Source of the DNA: Neisseria sp. 83E34
GTDB taxonomy: Bacteria > Pseudomonadota > Gammaproteobacteria > Burkholderiales > Neisseriaceae
Assembly: GCF_001308015.1 (NCBI RefSeq)
Contig: NZ_LGYH01000001.1
Location: forward strand, 62,001-126,000
Direction of reading: 5' to 3'
Length of the DNA stretch: 64,000 nt
Shown: piece after piece, positions 54,009 through 64,000 of the stretch
How the letters are laid out: every line of letters starts with the position of its first letter
Numbering within the stretch: position 1 is the stretch's first letter
Translations under genes and position numbers: made by a program
The notes under the pieces: generated by a model
What the model was told of the DNA's origin: nothing
Databases searched by the model: none
The model's input: the letters and a program-made list of their open reading frames with translations, nothing else

Positions 54009-55364
54009 TTAGTTTTTCAACGATTGCACCGGCGCCGGAATCCGCCCGCCGCGGTTGACAAACACTTCGCAAGAGCCTGATTTCACCGGCATAATCGGCG
54101 CATAACCGAGCAACCCGCCGAATTCCACGCTTTCGCCCACATCTTTGCCCGGCACGGGAATAATGCGCGCGGCGGTGGTTTTGCTGTTGATCATACCGAT
54201 GGCCGCTTCATCGGCGATAATGCCGGAAATGGAGGCCGCACTTGTATGGCCGGGCACGGCAATCATGTCCAAGCCCACCGAGCATACAGCAGTCATCGCT
54301 TCAAGCTTATCCAACGTGAGTACGCCGGACTCTGCGGCGGCAATCATGCCTTCGTCTTCCGACACGGGAATAAACGCGCCGCTCAAGCCGCCAACTGCGG
54401 AAGAAGCCATCATGCCGCCTTTTTTCACCGCATCGTTGAGCAGCGCCAGCGCAGCGGTGGTGCCGTGAGTGCCGCACACGCTCAAACCCATGGCTTCGAG
54501 AATGCGCGCCACAGAATCGCCTACTGCCGGCGTGGGCGCGAGTGATAAATCGAGAATACCAAAAGGAATGCCCAAACGCCGTGCGGCTTCATGACCGATT
54601 AATTCGCCCACGCGGGTGATTTTAAATGCGGTTTTTTTCACGATTTCGGCGATTTCGGTTAAATCTTTGCCTTCGCAATCGGCCAACGCAGCCTGCACCA
54701 CACCGGGGCCTGACACACCCACGTTCAGCATGACATCGCCTTCGCCCGCGCCGTGAAATGCGCCTGCCATAAAGGGGTTGTCGTCCACAGCATTGCAAAA
54801 CACCACGATTTTGGCGCAGCCGAAGCCTTCGGGCGTGATTTCAGCCGTGCGCTTGATGGTTTCGCCCATCAGCTTCACGGCGTCCATATTGATGCCCGCA
54901 CGGGTGCTGCCGATATTGACCGAGCTGCACACAATATCCGTGGTTTTCATGGCTTCGGGGATCGAACGTATCAACACTTCGCCCGAAGGTGTCAGTCCTT
55001 TGGGCGCGAGCGTAGAAAAGCCGCCGATAAAAGATACGCCGATGGCCTTGGCGGCTTTATCCAATGTTTGCGCCACGCTCACATAAGAATCCGCGCCGGT
55101 AGCCGCGGCAATTTGGGCAATCGGGGTTACGGAAATGCGCTGGTTCACAATCGGCACCCCGTATTTGGCGGATAAGTATTGCGCGGTGGCAACCAAATCT
55201 TTGCCGACGCGGGTGATTTTGTTGTAGATATTTTGATTGAGCGTATCGAGGTTGGGACTGATACAGTCGTGCAGGTCTATGCCGATGGTTAAGGTGCGCA
55301 CGTCGAAATTCTGGTCGGCAACCATGCGCACGGTTTCTAAAATCTCGCTGGATTGGATACTCAT
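54009..55364 (-). CDS. PFL-like UPF0210/DUF711 family protein
   Basis: 451 aa. It belongs to a conserved family that resembles pyruvate formate-lyase in fold but has no established reaction. Segments such as [20 protein letters not shown], then [26 protein letters not shown], then [18 protein letters not shown] are family-typical. It lies 15 bp from an upstream ACT-domain gene, an arrangement seen across bacteria that suggests joint amino-acid-sensing function. Confidence 0.85.
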   Translation of the reverse strand: MSIQSSEILETVRMVADQNFDVRTLTIGIDLHDCISPNLDTLNQNIYNKITRVGKDLVATAQYLSAKYGVPIVNQRISVTPIAQIAAATGADSYVSVAQTLDKAAKAIGVSFIGGFSTLAPKGLTPSGEVLIRSIPEAMKTTDIVCSSVNIGSTRAGINMDAVKLMGETIKRTAEITPEGFGCAKIVVFCNAVDDNPFMAGAFHGAGEGDVMLNVGVSGPGVVQAALADCEGKDLTEIAEIVKKTAFKITRVGELIGHEAARRLGIPFGILDLSLAPTPAVGDSVARILEAMGLSVCGTHGTTAALALLNDAVKKGGMMASSAVGGLSGAFIPVSEDEGMIAAAESGVLTLDKLEAMTAVCSVGLDMIAVPGHTSAASISGIIADEAAIGMINSKTTAARIIPVPGKDVGESVEFGGLLGYAPIMPVKSGSCEVFVNRGGRIPAPVQSLKN

Positions 55365-55379
55365 GATTCAGGCAGCCTT

Positions 55380-55652
55380 TCAGATGCGGTGCATGGCGTT
55401 GAACAAATCTTCGTTTTGCATACGGATGTCAAGCGCGAGCTTGTTGCCTTCTTCGGCAAACAAATCGAGCATTTCCCGGCGCGATTTGGGGCATTGTTCG
55501 GTATCCGCCAGAATAATCATGGTAAAAAAGCCACCCATCAGCTGCTGGCTGATGTTAACAATATTAATTTGGTTTTCCGCCAGCAATTTGGATACGTCGT
55601 AAACAATGCCGATGCGGTCTTTGCCGATAACGGTGATTACTGAATGGCTCAT
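55380..55652 (-). CDS. ACT-domain protein (UPF0237)
   Basis: 90 aa. A single ACT domain (SVITVIGKDRIGIVYDVSKLLAENQINIVNISQQ, then GFFTMIILADTEQ). ACT domains bind amino acids and regulate partner proteins. The partner is probably the UPF0210 protein encoded just downstream. Confidence 0.88.
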   Translation of the reverse strand: MSHSVITVIGKDRIGIVYDVSKLLAENQINIVNISQQLMGGFFTMIILADTEQCPKSRREMLDLFAEEGNKLALDIRMQNEDLFNAMHRI

Positions 55653-55972
55653 AATGGTTTCCTGATTGAAATGCTTTCAGACAGGCATCTTATTGCTGCG
55701 ATGCCTGTCTGAAAATAGATAACTGGTAAGTTCATTAAATAATGAATGAGGCAGATTATAACCGAATCGCAGGGGTTGATAGCCAAAGAATAGTAAAATA
55801 ACCAAAAAACAGTAACAGGGCAGGGCAAGGATCTTTAGTACGCATGTTTGGCTGCGCCTAAATGAATATCCGAATGAAGCCTGAGCATGAGGCAAATAGC
55901 TGGGAATAATGGCAATGCCTGTCTGAAACAGCGGTTTTCAGACAGGCATTGCGGTATCTGCGCGGCAGATGC
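55653..55972. other. Intergenic region with two DUS pairs
   Basis: There is a tail-to-tail DUS pair at 55675-55714 and an inverted pair at 55912-55952, which is probably the mltG terminator. Otherwise I see nothing. Confidence 0.5.
55912..55952 (-). terminator. DUS inverted pair, terminator of mltG
   Basis: GCAATGCCTGTCTGAAA and its complement form a 17-bp stem about 20 bp past the mltG stop codon. Confidence 0.8.
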
Positions 55973-56995
55973 TTATTTTTTCAAAATATATTGGCGAACG
56001 GCATCGTTGTGTTCGCTCAAAGTATGGCTGAACTTGCTTTTGCCTGTGCCGTCCATTTTGGAAACGAAATAAAGATAGTTGGCATTGCTCGGGTGGGCGG
56101 CGGCTTCCAGCGCAGCTTTGCCGGGCAGAGAAATGGGCGTGGGCGTGAGGCCGGCGCGGGTGTAGGTGTTATAAGGTGTGTCGCGCTGGAGGTCGGATTT
56201 GCGGATGTTGCCCTTATAAGCATCGCCCATGCCATAGATAACGCTGGGGTCGGTTTGCAGGCGCATGCCGATGTTGAGGCGGTTGACAAACACGGCGGCA
56301 ACGTGGCGGCGGTCGTCTTTATGGCCGGTTTCTTTTTCCACAATGCTGGCCATGGTCAAAAGCTCGTAAGGGTTTTTGTAGGGCAGGCCGCTTTGCCGTT
56401 CCTCCCAAGCCGCTTGCAGATTTCTTTGTTGGGTTTTGTAGGCCAGCTTGTAGAGCGCCAAATCGCTGCTTTCAGCATCTATTTCATAGCTGTCGGGCGC
56501 AAACAGGCCTTCCGGATAGCTGCTTAGTGCGTCGGGGTCGATTTTTTGCAGAAGCTCGGCATCGCTCAGGTTTTTGGTGTCGTGCGCCAAATCAGGCGAC
56601 TGATTGATAATGCCGCGCATCTGGCTGAACTTCATGCCTTCGATAATGCGGATGGTAATGGTGTCGGGGCGGCCTTCTTTGAGGCGTTTGAGAATCTGCC
56701 AGGCGGATACTTTTTGCGGCAGTTTGTAGTTGCCGGCGTGCAGTTTGTTTTGTACGCCTAGAACATAAGCGCCGGCCATCATCACGGTGCGGTTGTAGAT
56801 AACATCGTCTTCAGCCAGCTTGCGGCTTACGCCGGAAACGCCTTGGCCTTTGCCAACGCGCATACGGTAGGTTTGGCCGTTGTCTTTTTCGGCAAAGAGC
56901 AGGTAGCCGAAAGTGCCGCCGGCTGCGGCAAGCAATATCAGAGCGCCAACCACAAAGGGCTTGCCGGAAGGCTTTTTAGTCTTTTGTTTTACCAT
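55973..56995 (-). CDS. mltG: Endolytic murein transglycosylase MltG
   Basis: Cleaves nascent glycan strands at the membrane and so sets glycan length. There is one N-terminal membrane helix (PFVVGALILLAAAGGTFGYLLF), then a LysM-like part and the YceG domain with the catalytic Glu in LTMASIVEKETGHKDDR. Later blocks are RLQTDPSVIYGMG and YNTYTRAGLTPTPISLPG. It is 340 aa, normal. Confidence 0.94.
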   Translation of the reverse strand: MVKQKTKKPSGKPFVVGALILLAAAGGTFGYLLFAEKDNGQTYRMRVGKGQGVSGVSRKLAEDDVIYNRTVMMAGAYVLGVQNKLHAGNYKLPQKVSAWQILKRLKEGRPDTITIRIIEGMKFSQMRGIINQSPDLAHDTKNLSDAELLQKIDPDALSSYPEGLFAPDSYEIDAESSDLALYKLAYKTQQRNLQAAWEERQSGLPYKNPYELLTMASIVEKETGHKDDRRHVAAVFVNRLNIGMRLQTDPSVIYGMGDAYKGNIRKSDLQRDTPYNTYTRAGLTPTPISLPGKAALEAAAHPSNANYLYFVSKMDGTGKSKFSHTLSEHNDAVRQYILKK

Positions 56996-57361
56996 GAATT
57001 ATTGATTCGTTATGGATTGAAGTCGGGCGTAAGTATAACAGGATATGCCGCACGGGGCGTGTTACAATGCGGGCGGTGTTTTTTCGGGCGCGGGCGTGTA
57101 TTTTGTTTCAGACAGGCATTGTTACCTGAAATGCTTCTGACGGAAACTGACACATCGCGTTTTTATAATTAATGCCTGTCTGAAAAACCGTGTGTATATA
57201 GCCAATAAACTTAACGTGCTGCGCCTTAGCTCAAAGAGAACGATTTTGGAAGCTGCTAAAAGCAGTAACAAAATCAGCCATATACTATTGTGTATAGTCT
57301 TCGGATTGCCGGCTTGTACCGAAAATGTGTTGATTGTCTATATTTAAGGAGAAAGTGAACG
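56996..57361. other. Intergenic region upstream of the hydrolase gene
   Basis: Two single DUS copies (about 57106 and 57172) and a Correia-like element (57197-57342) account for most of it. No gene. Confidence 0.6.
57197..57342. repeat. Correia-like element, long form, best interior match
   Basis: The ends are TATAGCCAATAAACTTAACG and, reversed, TATAGACAATCAACACATTT. The interior has GCGCCTTAGCTCAAAGAGAA then CGATT, and later TACTATTGTGTATAGTCTTC and GCCGGCTTGTACC. It follows the order of parts in the roughly 150-bp Neisseria Correia form as I remember it. It ends 20 bp before the hydrolase start, so it may contribute a promoter. Confidence 0.72.
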
Positions 57362-58129
57362 ATGCAATCTCATTTTCTAACTCATAAAGGTGCAAATCTG
57401 CATTACCGGATCGGCGGGCAGGCCGATGCGCCGGTGATGGTGTTGTTGCATGGCGGGTTCGGCTCGATTGAAGATTTCGCCGCTTTGCTGCCGCGCTTGC
57501 AGCAGCATTTCCGCGTGCTCGCCATTGATACGAGAGGGCATGGCCGCAGCACTTTCGGCCATGCTGCATTAACTTATGCACAAGCCGCCGAAGATGTGCG
57601 CCGGATTTTGCAGCATTTGGCTATTGGACAATACAGCTTATTCGGCTTCAGCGACGGCGGTATTATTGCTTACCGCTTGGGCGCCGAAGATGAACGTGTG
57701 CAGCGTATCATCACCATAGGTTCAGACTGGCATAAAGACCACTTAAGCGCAACGCGCCCGATGTTTGAAGCCGTTAATGTGGAGTTTGTTCGAGAGTATA
57801 TGCCCGGGCAAGTGGCTGCTTATGAGGCTGAGAATCCCGAAGTGGATTTAGAAAAATGGGTCGGCAGCCTGAGAGCGATGTGGCTGGATGAAAGCGAGAG
57901 CGGCTATCCCAACCAAACCGTCAGCCGTATTAAAGCGCATGTGCTGGCTATCCGGGGCGAAGCGGATTTTCTCTATTCGCTGGCGGATTGGGCGGCGCTG
58001 AAAAACGAATTGCCTGATGTGCACCTGATGAACATACCCTTCGCGGCGCATGAAGTGATTAAGGAGCAGCCTGAAATGGTTTGGGCGGCGCTGCAAGCGT
58101 TTCAACAGCATGAAGCAATGCCTGTCTGA
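57362..58129 (+). CDS. Alpha/beta hydrolase
   Basis: 255 aa. Oxyanion loop VLLHGGFGSIEDF, nucleophile elbow GFSDGG, acid in IRGEADFLY and His in IPFAAHEVIKE. No signal peptide. The substrate is unknown; it could be an esterase or a small-molecule hydrolase. The last codons read Met-Pro-Val-stop and are a DUS, so the end of the frame is set by an uptake sequence. ampD follows 5 bp later. Confidence 0.87.
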   Translation: MQSHFLTHKGANLHYRIGGQADAPVMVLLHGGFGSIEDFAALLPRLQQHFRVLAIDTRGHGRSTFGHAALTYAQAAEDVRRILQHLAIGQYSLFGFSDGGIIAYRLGAEDERVQRIITIGSDWHKDHLSATRPMFEAVNVEFVREYMPGQVAAYEAENPEVDLEKWVGSLRAMWLDESESGYPNQTVSRIKAHVLAIRGEADFLYSLADWAALKNELPDVHLMNIPFAAHEVIKEQPEMVWAALQAFQQHEAMPV

Positions 58130-58134
58130 AAAAT

Positions 58135-58698
58135 ATGGAGCAAACAGTGAATAATGATTGGCAAAACGGCTGGTTCAGCCCCGCGCGGCGGGTAGATTCG
58201 CCGAATTTTTGCGCGCGTGAGGCAAATGAGCGCGTGAATTTAGTGGTGTTGCACAATATTTCGCTGCCGCCTTTTGAATACGGTAACGGGGCGGTGGAAA
58301 AGCTGTTTACCAACCGCATCAATCCGGCTGAGCATCCTTTTTTCAGCATTCTGACCGAATTGCGCGTATCAAGCCACTTTCTGATTGCCCGCAGCGGCGA
58401 AATCGTGCAGTTTGTGTCGTGTGACGATATGGCTTATCACGCTGGGATCTCTTCGTTTCGGGGGCGTGAAAAATGCAATGCGTTTTCGATAGGAATTGAG
58501 CTGGAAGGGTGCGACTTCGAACCGTTTGCCGAAGCACAATATGAAAGCCTGAATACGCTCCTGCATGCCTTGCAGCAGGTTTACCCCATTGAAGCCGTTA
58601 CCGGCCACCAAGATATTGCGCCCGGTCGTAAGTCCGACCCAGGCCATTTTTTCGATTGGGTGCGCGTGCAGCAGGCAGGTTTCCCCGTGGCGCGCTGA
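58135..58698 (+). CDS. ampD: 1,6-anhydro-N-acetylmuramyl-L-alanine amidase AmpD
   Basis: A cytoplasmic zinc amidase that recycles muropeptides. The zinc ligands and catalytic residues lie in LVVLHNISLPP, the ACRS-type loop and TGHQDIAPGRKSDPGHFFDW (His, Lys, Asp). It is 187 aa, a usual length. It is 5 bp downstream of the hydrolase gene, so the two are probably co-transcribed. Confidence 0.95.
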   Translation: MEQTVNNDWQNGWFSPARRVDSPNFCAREANERVNLVVLHNISLPPFEYGNGAVEKLFTNRINPAEHPFFSILTELRVSSHFLIARSGEIVQFVSCDDMAYHAGISSFRGREKCNAFSIGIELEGCDFEPFAEAQYESLNTLLHALQQVYPIEAVTGHQDIAPGRKSDPGHFFDWVRVQQAGFPVAR

Positions 58699-58810
58699 GC
58701 GTTTTTCAGACAGGCATGGATGCCTAAGCCGTTAATTTTGGGTATAATCACGGCCAGTTTATGCCATTAAAAATTAAATTTTAAATCATACCAAACAGCT
58801 ATTTCTAACA

Positions 58811-60142
58811 ATGAGTGATGCCATGCTGATTTTTTTAGTTTTAGGCGCCGTCGTGATTCTCGGCGTGATTGCCTACAATATGTATCAGGAAAATAAATAC
58901 CGCCAGCAGGTGCGCGCCCAGTTCGGCCATTCCGACAAAGACGCGTTGCTGGAAAAACAAACCCGCTCCGTGCGCGACGGCCGCTTGCCGGGTCACCAGC
59001 CTAAAAGCGAACCTGTTAAAAAATTAAGGGAAAAAGATATTTCCGAGCTGCCCACAGAGGATATGTTCGACCAAATGGCCGCCGCTGCGGCAAAAGCCGA
59101 GCAAAAGGTGCAAAAGCAGCGTTCGCGCAAAGTTGCCGCCAGCCGCCAAAACGTTGAAATCGAAATGGAAGAAGACAGCTTCGGCACAGCCTTTTCGCTT
59201 GATTTGGATGCGGAATTGGAAAAAGAAGCGAAGCAGGGCAGGGGCTTTAAGTTTAAGAAGGTAGAAGTGCCCGTGCCTTCGCAAACCAAAGTGAAAAACA
59301 AAAAAGAGCTGTTGCTTGATTTAGACGATATGGTGCAGCAGCAATTACCGTGGTTTAACCACAATTTCGATTACATGGCCTACATTTCCCTGCGCGAACC
59401 GCAGGAATTGCACGCATTGCCGCGTTTTGCTGGCCGCTACCGTTTTCAGATTGCCGGCTGCACCATGGACGACCGCTGGCAGATTGCCGAGCCGATTCCC
59501 AGCGTTTATTACCAAGGCTTTGTGGTGGGTTTGCAGGCCATCAGCCGCAATGGTTTGGCTACAACTCAGGAGTTAGAACGTTTCGGCGAGCAGGTTAACC
59601 ATTTTGCAGAGCAGCTCGACGCCGGTTTGCTGCTGATGGATGTGCCCAGTTTCCTCAACACTGCACGCCCGCTGGACGAATTGTGCGAGCGAGTGGATCA
59701 AACCATTGCTATTCACTTGGTATCGCGCGGTAGCATCAGCGGCGTGGAGTTGCGCAATGTATTGGAAAATTCAGACTTCCGCTTGGGACATGACGGTGCT
59801 TTCCACTTGCAGGATGATAATGGCGAGCCGCTGTTCAGCATTGTTACGGTTGATGGCAGCCCCTTTACCGCCAGCCTGCTTTCCAGCCAGGCTTATCGCG
59901 GATTCAGCATGCTGTTCGACATCACCCGTGTGCCGGCCGGTGAAAAATATTTCAACCGCTTTATGGACATTGCCGTGAATTTCTCTGGCAGCCTCGGCTT
60001 GGATTTAGTTGACGATAATATGAACCAGCTTTCCCCCGAGTGGTTGAAAAACGTGCGCAGCTTTGTGCTGGCGCGCCAAGAAGAAATGAAAAAAGTAGGT
60101 ATCGAGCCGGGCGGCGACCTTGCGGCGCGCCTGTTCTCTTAA
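58811..60142 (+). CDS. zipA: Cell division protein ZipA (FtsZ-binding domain)
   Basis: An inner-membrane anchor for FtsZ. An N-terminal membrane helix (MLIFLVLGAVVILGVIAYNMY) is followed by a long charged linker (about 40-190) and the C-terminal ZipA domain (about 215-430: ELHALPRFAGRYRFQIAG, then RGFSMLFDITRVPAGEKYFNRFMDIA). It is 443 aa, longer than E. coli ZipA, because of the linker. It lies upstream of ligA, as in gamma- and betaproteobacteria. Confidence 0.88.
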   Translation: MSDAMLIFLVLGAVVILGVIAYNMYQENKYRQQVRAQFGHSDKDALLEKQTRSVRDGRLPGHQPKSEPVKKLREKDISELPTEDMFDQMAAAAAKAEQKVQKQRSRKVAASRQNVEIEMEEDSFGTAFSLDLDAELEKEAKQGRGFKFKKVEVPVPSQTKVKNKKELLLDLDDMVQQQLPWFNHNFDYMAYISLREPQELHALPRFAGRYRFQIAGCTMDDRWQIAEPIPSVYYQGFVVGLQAISRNGLATTQELERFGEQVNHFAEQLDAGLLLMDVPSFLNTARPLDELCERVDQTIAIHLVSRGSISGVELRNVLENSDFRLGHDGAFHLQDDNGEPLFSIVTVDGSPFTASLLSSQAYRGFSMLFDITRVPAGEKYFNRFMDIAVNFSGSLGLDLVDDNMNQLSPEWLKNVRSFVLARQEEMKKVGIEPGGDLAARLFS

Positions 60143-60172
60143 ACTTATCCGTTATAATGGGCGGGCACTTGA

Positions 60173-62656
<2,484 letters not shown>

Positions 62657-62666
62657 TTGAAATACG

Positions 62667-62699
62667 ATGCCTGTCTGAAAATAACGTTCAGACAGGCAT
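62667..62699. terminator. DUS inverted pair between ligA and galU
   Basis: ATGCCTGTCTGAA and its complement, seven-base loop, directly before the galU ribosome site. Confidence 0.75.
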
Positions 62700-62716
62700 C
62701 AAACGAAAGGAAAACC

Positions 62717-63598
62717 ATGATTTCTAAAACCATCAGAAAAGCCGTTTTCCCCGTGGCAGGCATGGGCACGCGTTTTCTGCCGGCCACTAAGGCCAACCCT
62801 AAGGAAATGCTGCCGATTGTTGATAAACCCTTGATTCAATATGCAGTTGAGGAAGCAGTAGAAGCAGGCTGCACAGAGATTATTTTTGTAACCGGCCGTA
62901 ACAAGCGCAGTATTGAAGACCATTTCGACAAAGCGTATGAGCTGGAGTCGGAGCTAGCTTTGCGTAATAAAGAAAAATTGTTGGCGCATTTGAAAGACAT
63001 CGTGCCGAAAAACGTGAGTTTTCTTTATACCCGCCAGCCTGAAGCACTGGGTTTGGGGCATGCGGTTTTGTGCGCCCGCCCGGCCGTGGAGCAGGAGCCG
63101 TTTGCCGTGCTGCTGGCCGATGATTTGATTGACGCGCCACAAGGTGCTTTAAAGCAGATGGTTGATTTATATAGCCAAACCGGTAGCAGCGTGCTCGGGG
63201 TGGAAACCGTGGATCCTTCGCAAACAGGTTCCTACGGCATCGTGGAAACCGAAGCATTTCAGCATGCGCAGCGGGTCAAGAGTATTGTAGAAAAGCCTAA
63301 ACCGGAAGACGCCCCTTCAAATTTGGCTGTGGTCGGACGCTATATCCTGACCCCGCGGATTTTCGACTTGCTGGTCAATCTGCCGCGCGGTGCAGGCAAT
63401 GAAATCCAGCTAACCGACGCCATTGCCAAATTGCTGCATGAAGAAACCGTTTTGGCACATGCGTTTACAGGAACGCGCTACGATTGCGGCAGCAAGCTCG
63501 GCTACTTGGAAGCAACCGTAGCCTATGGTTTGAAGCATCCTGAAACGGGGGAAGAATTTGCCAAGCTGTTGAAGCGGTATTGCCAAGCCAGACCATAG
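62717..63598 (+). CDS. galU: UTP-glucose-1-phosphate uridylyltransferase
   Basis: Makes UDP-glucose for lipo-oligosaccharide and other glycans. The nucleotide-binding start is [37 protein letters not shown] and the [13 protein letters not shown] block follow. The start at 62717 (after AAAGGA) gives 293 aa; the upstream frame reads a DUS (DACLK). It is followed by a stretch without genes. Confidence 0.95.
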   Translation: MISKTIRKAVFPVAGMGTRFLPATKANPKEMLPIVDKPLIQYAVEEAVEAGCTEIIFVTGRNKRSIEDHFDKAYELESELALRNKEKLLAHLKDIVPKNVSFLYTRQPEALGLGHAVLCARPAVEQEPFAVLLADDLIDAPQGALKQMVDLYSQTGSSVLGVETVDPSQTGSYGIVETEAFQHAQRVKSIVEKPKPEDAPSNLAVVGRYILTPRIFDLLVNLPRGAGNEIQLTDAIAKLLHEETVLAHAFTGTRYDCGSKLGYLEATVAYGLKHPETGEEFAKLLKRYCQARP

Positions 63599-63764
63599 TC
63601 GCGAGAGGCATAACCATTTTGCGGTATGCCGGATCCTACTGTGTTTATTACTGAGCCTGAGGTCTGCTTCTTTCTATCAGTTTATTAGAAATGCCTGTCT
63701 GAAAATGCAGTGTTGCAATAGAGGAACATAATTAGGCCGATTGCAAAATTGAAACAAAACAACA
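63599..63764. other. Non-coding region after galU
   Basis: It contains a weak hairpin (GGCATA/TATGCC near 63607-63630) without a T-run and one DUS near 63691. No gene is supported; a 60-residue minus-strand frame here overlaps the RNA candidate and has no features. Confidence 0.4.
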
Positions 63765-63794
63765 TTGACTGAAGTTGATGTATTGATGCAAAAT
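63765..63794 (+). promoter_or_regulatory. Candidate promoter of the small RNA
   Basis: TTGACT (63765-63770), an 18-bp spacer and CAAAAT (63789-63794). It predicts a transcript start near 63800. The -10 box is weak (4 of 6). Confidence 0.45.
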
Positions 63795-63800
63795 AACACT

Positions 63801-63893
63801 CATCAGGTTCTTTAAGAGAGGAATCTGATAGTTTCTCCTCTATTTCTCCTTTGTAGACTTGGCGCACATCTTTTGGGATGTGTGCATTTTTTT
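63801..63893 (+). ncRNA. Candidate trans-acting small RNA with anti-Shine-Dalgarno stretch
   Basis: Three parts are visible. Stem-loop 1 is ATCAGGTTCTT with AGGAATCTGAT (11 bp including two G-T pairs, loop TAAGAG). An unpaired CU-rich region follows, with TTTCTCCTCTATTTCTCCTT able to pair with AAGGAG-type ribosome sites. A terminator stem GCGCACATC/GATGTGTGC with a T-run (63862-63892) closes it. The architecture recalls the Neisseria sibling sRNAs (NmsR/RcoF type), but identity is inferred. Confidence 0.6.
63862..63892 (+). terminator. Terminator of the candidate small RNA
   Basis: A nine-pair stem (one G-T pair), loop TTTTGG, followed by a run of T. No gene upstream on this strand needs it except the RNA. 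Confidence 0.85.
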
Positions 63894-64000
63894 ATCCTGT
63901 GCATCTTGTCATGTTTGGATATTGCACCAAGCAAAAGGCTTTAGGAGTGATGTTTTTTTGCAAAAAAGTTCAAGTCGGTTGCAAATTCATCAGATTTTTA

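Noticed and set aside
54145-55175. Several long plus-strand frames opposite the UPF0210 gene
   Set aside because: Shadows of a GC-rich, strongly conserved gene on the other strand.
55677-55895. 72-codon minus-strand frame between the ACT gene and mltG
   Set aside because: Its start and end are DUS-derived (HAQAS, SDRH); no features.
63685-63867. 60-codon minus-strand frame at the right end
   Set aside because: It crosses the small-RNA candidate and its terminator, and part of it is a translated DUS (SDRH).

Overview
The window is a chromosomal segment of a betaproteobacterium of the family Neisseriaceae. The evidence is the set of Neisseria-type genes (pilQ, ccoNOQP, sspAB, kdsD-kdsC-lptCAB-rpoN, zipA-ligA, galU) and about sixty-five copies of the 12-mer TGCCTGTCTGAA, by hand count. 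This 12-mer is a DNA uptake sequence (DUS). It is not the meningococcal form (ATGCCGTCTGAA); as I recall it is the TG-wadDUS dialect reported for Neisseria wadsworthii, so that species or a close relative is the best guess. Most copies lie in inverted pairs between genes, where they form hairpins and probably serve as terminators.

Layout. 1-5.2 kb: the 3' end of pilQ, then recX, gph, truB, sspB-sspA and a small membrane protein. 5.2-14.5 kb: glnE, a heptosyltransferase-family gene, a regulatory PTS operon (EIIA, HPr, EI), hpt and an S9 peptidase. 14.5-22.2 kb: a thioredoxin-like protein, a GlsB-type membrane protein, rplM-rpsI, 6S RNA, zapA with a coiled-coil partner, gpsA, fabF, acpP and tal. 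22.3-29 kb: the LPS transport and Kdo cluster kdsD-kdsC-lptC-lptA-lptB, then an intact rpoN, hpf and an lpxL-type acyltransferase. 29-41 kb: isocitrate lyase, a DUF442-type phosphatase, an M61 peptidase, the cbb3 oxidase operon ccoNOQP with an FNR-type promoter, argG, a CinA-like protein and a NUDIX hydrolase. 41-52 kb: a TPR protein, lolB, ispE, two identical tRNA-Gln genes, prs, rplY and a three-gene type I secretion system. 52-64 kb: accD, a small exported protein, trpA, a UPF0210/ACT pair, mltG, an alpha/beta hydrolase, ampD, zipA, ligA, galU and, at the end, a candidate small RNA.

Most genes are housekeeping. Three things stand out. First, CcoP carries a C-terminal OmpA-like peptidoglycan-binding domain in the position where other Neisseria carry a third haem c domain; this would tether the respiratory oxidase to the cell wall. 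Second, there is a family of degenerate Correia-like miniature elements (six seen here), one of which supplies the end of a coding sequence. Third, two structured non-coding RNA candidates are visible: one downstream of aceA, and one at the right end with an exposed CU-rich anti-Shine-Dalgarno stretch, resembling the tandem Neisseria sibling sRNAs.

The DUS also shapes proteins. It is read as Met-Pro-Val-stop at the ends of genes, as ACLK in one frame and as SDRH in two extra segments of DNA ligase. I saw no CRISPR array, prophage, insertion sequence with a transposase, or rRNA.
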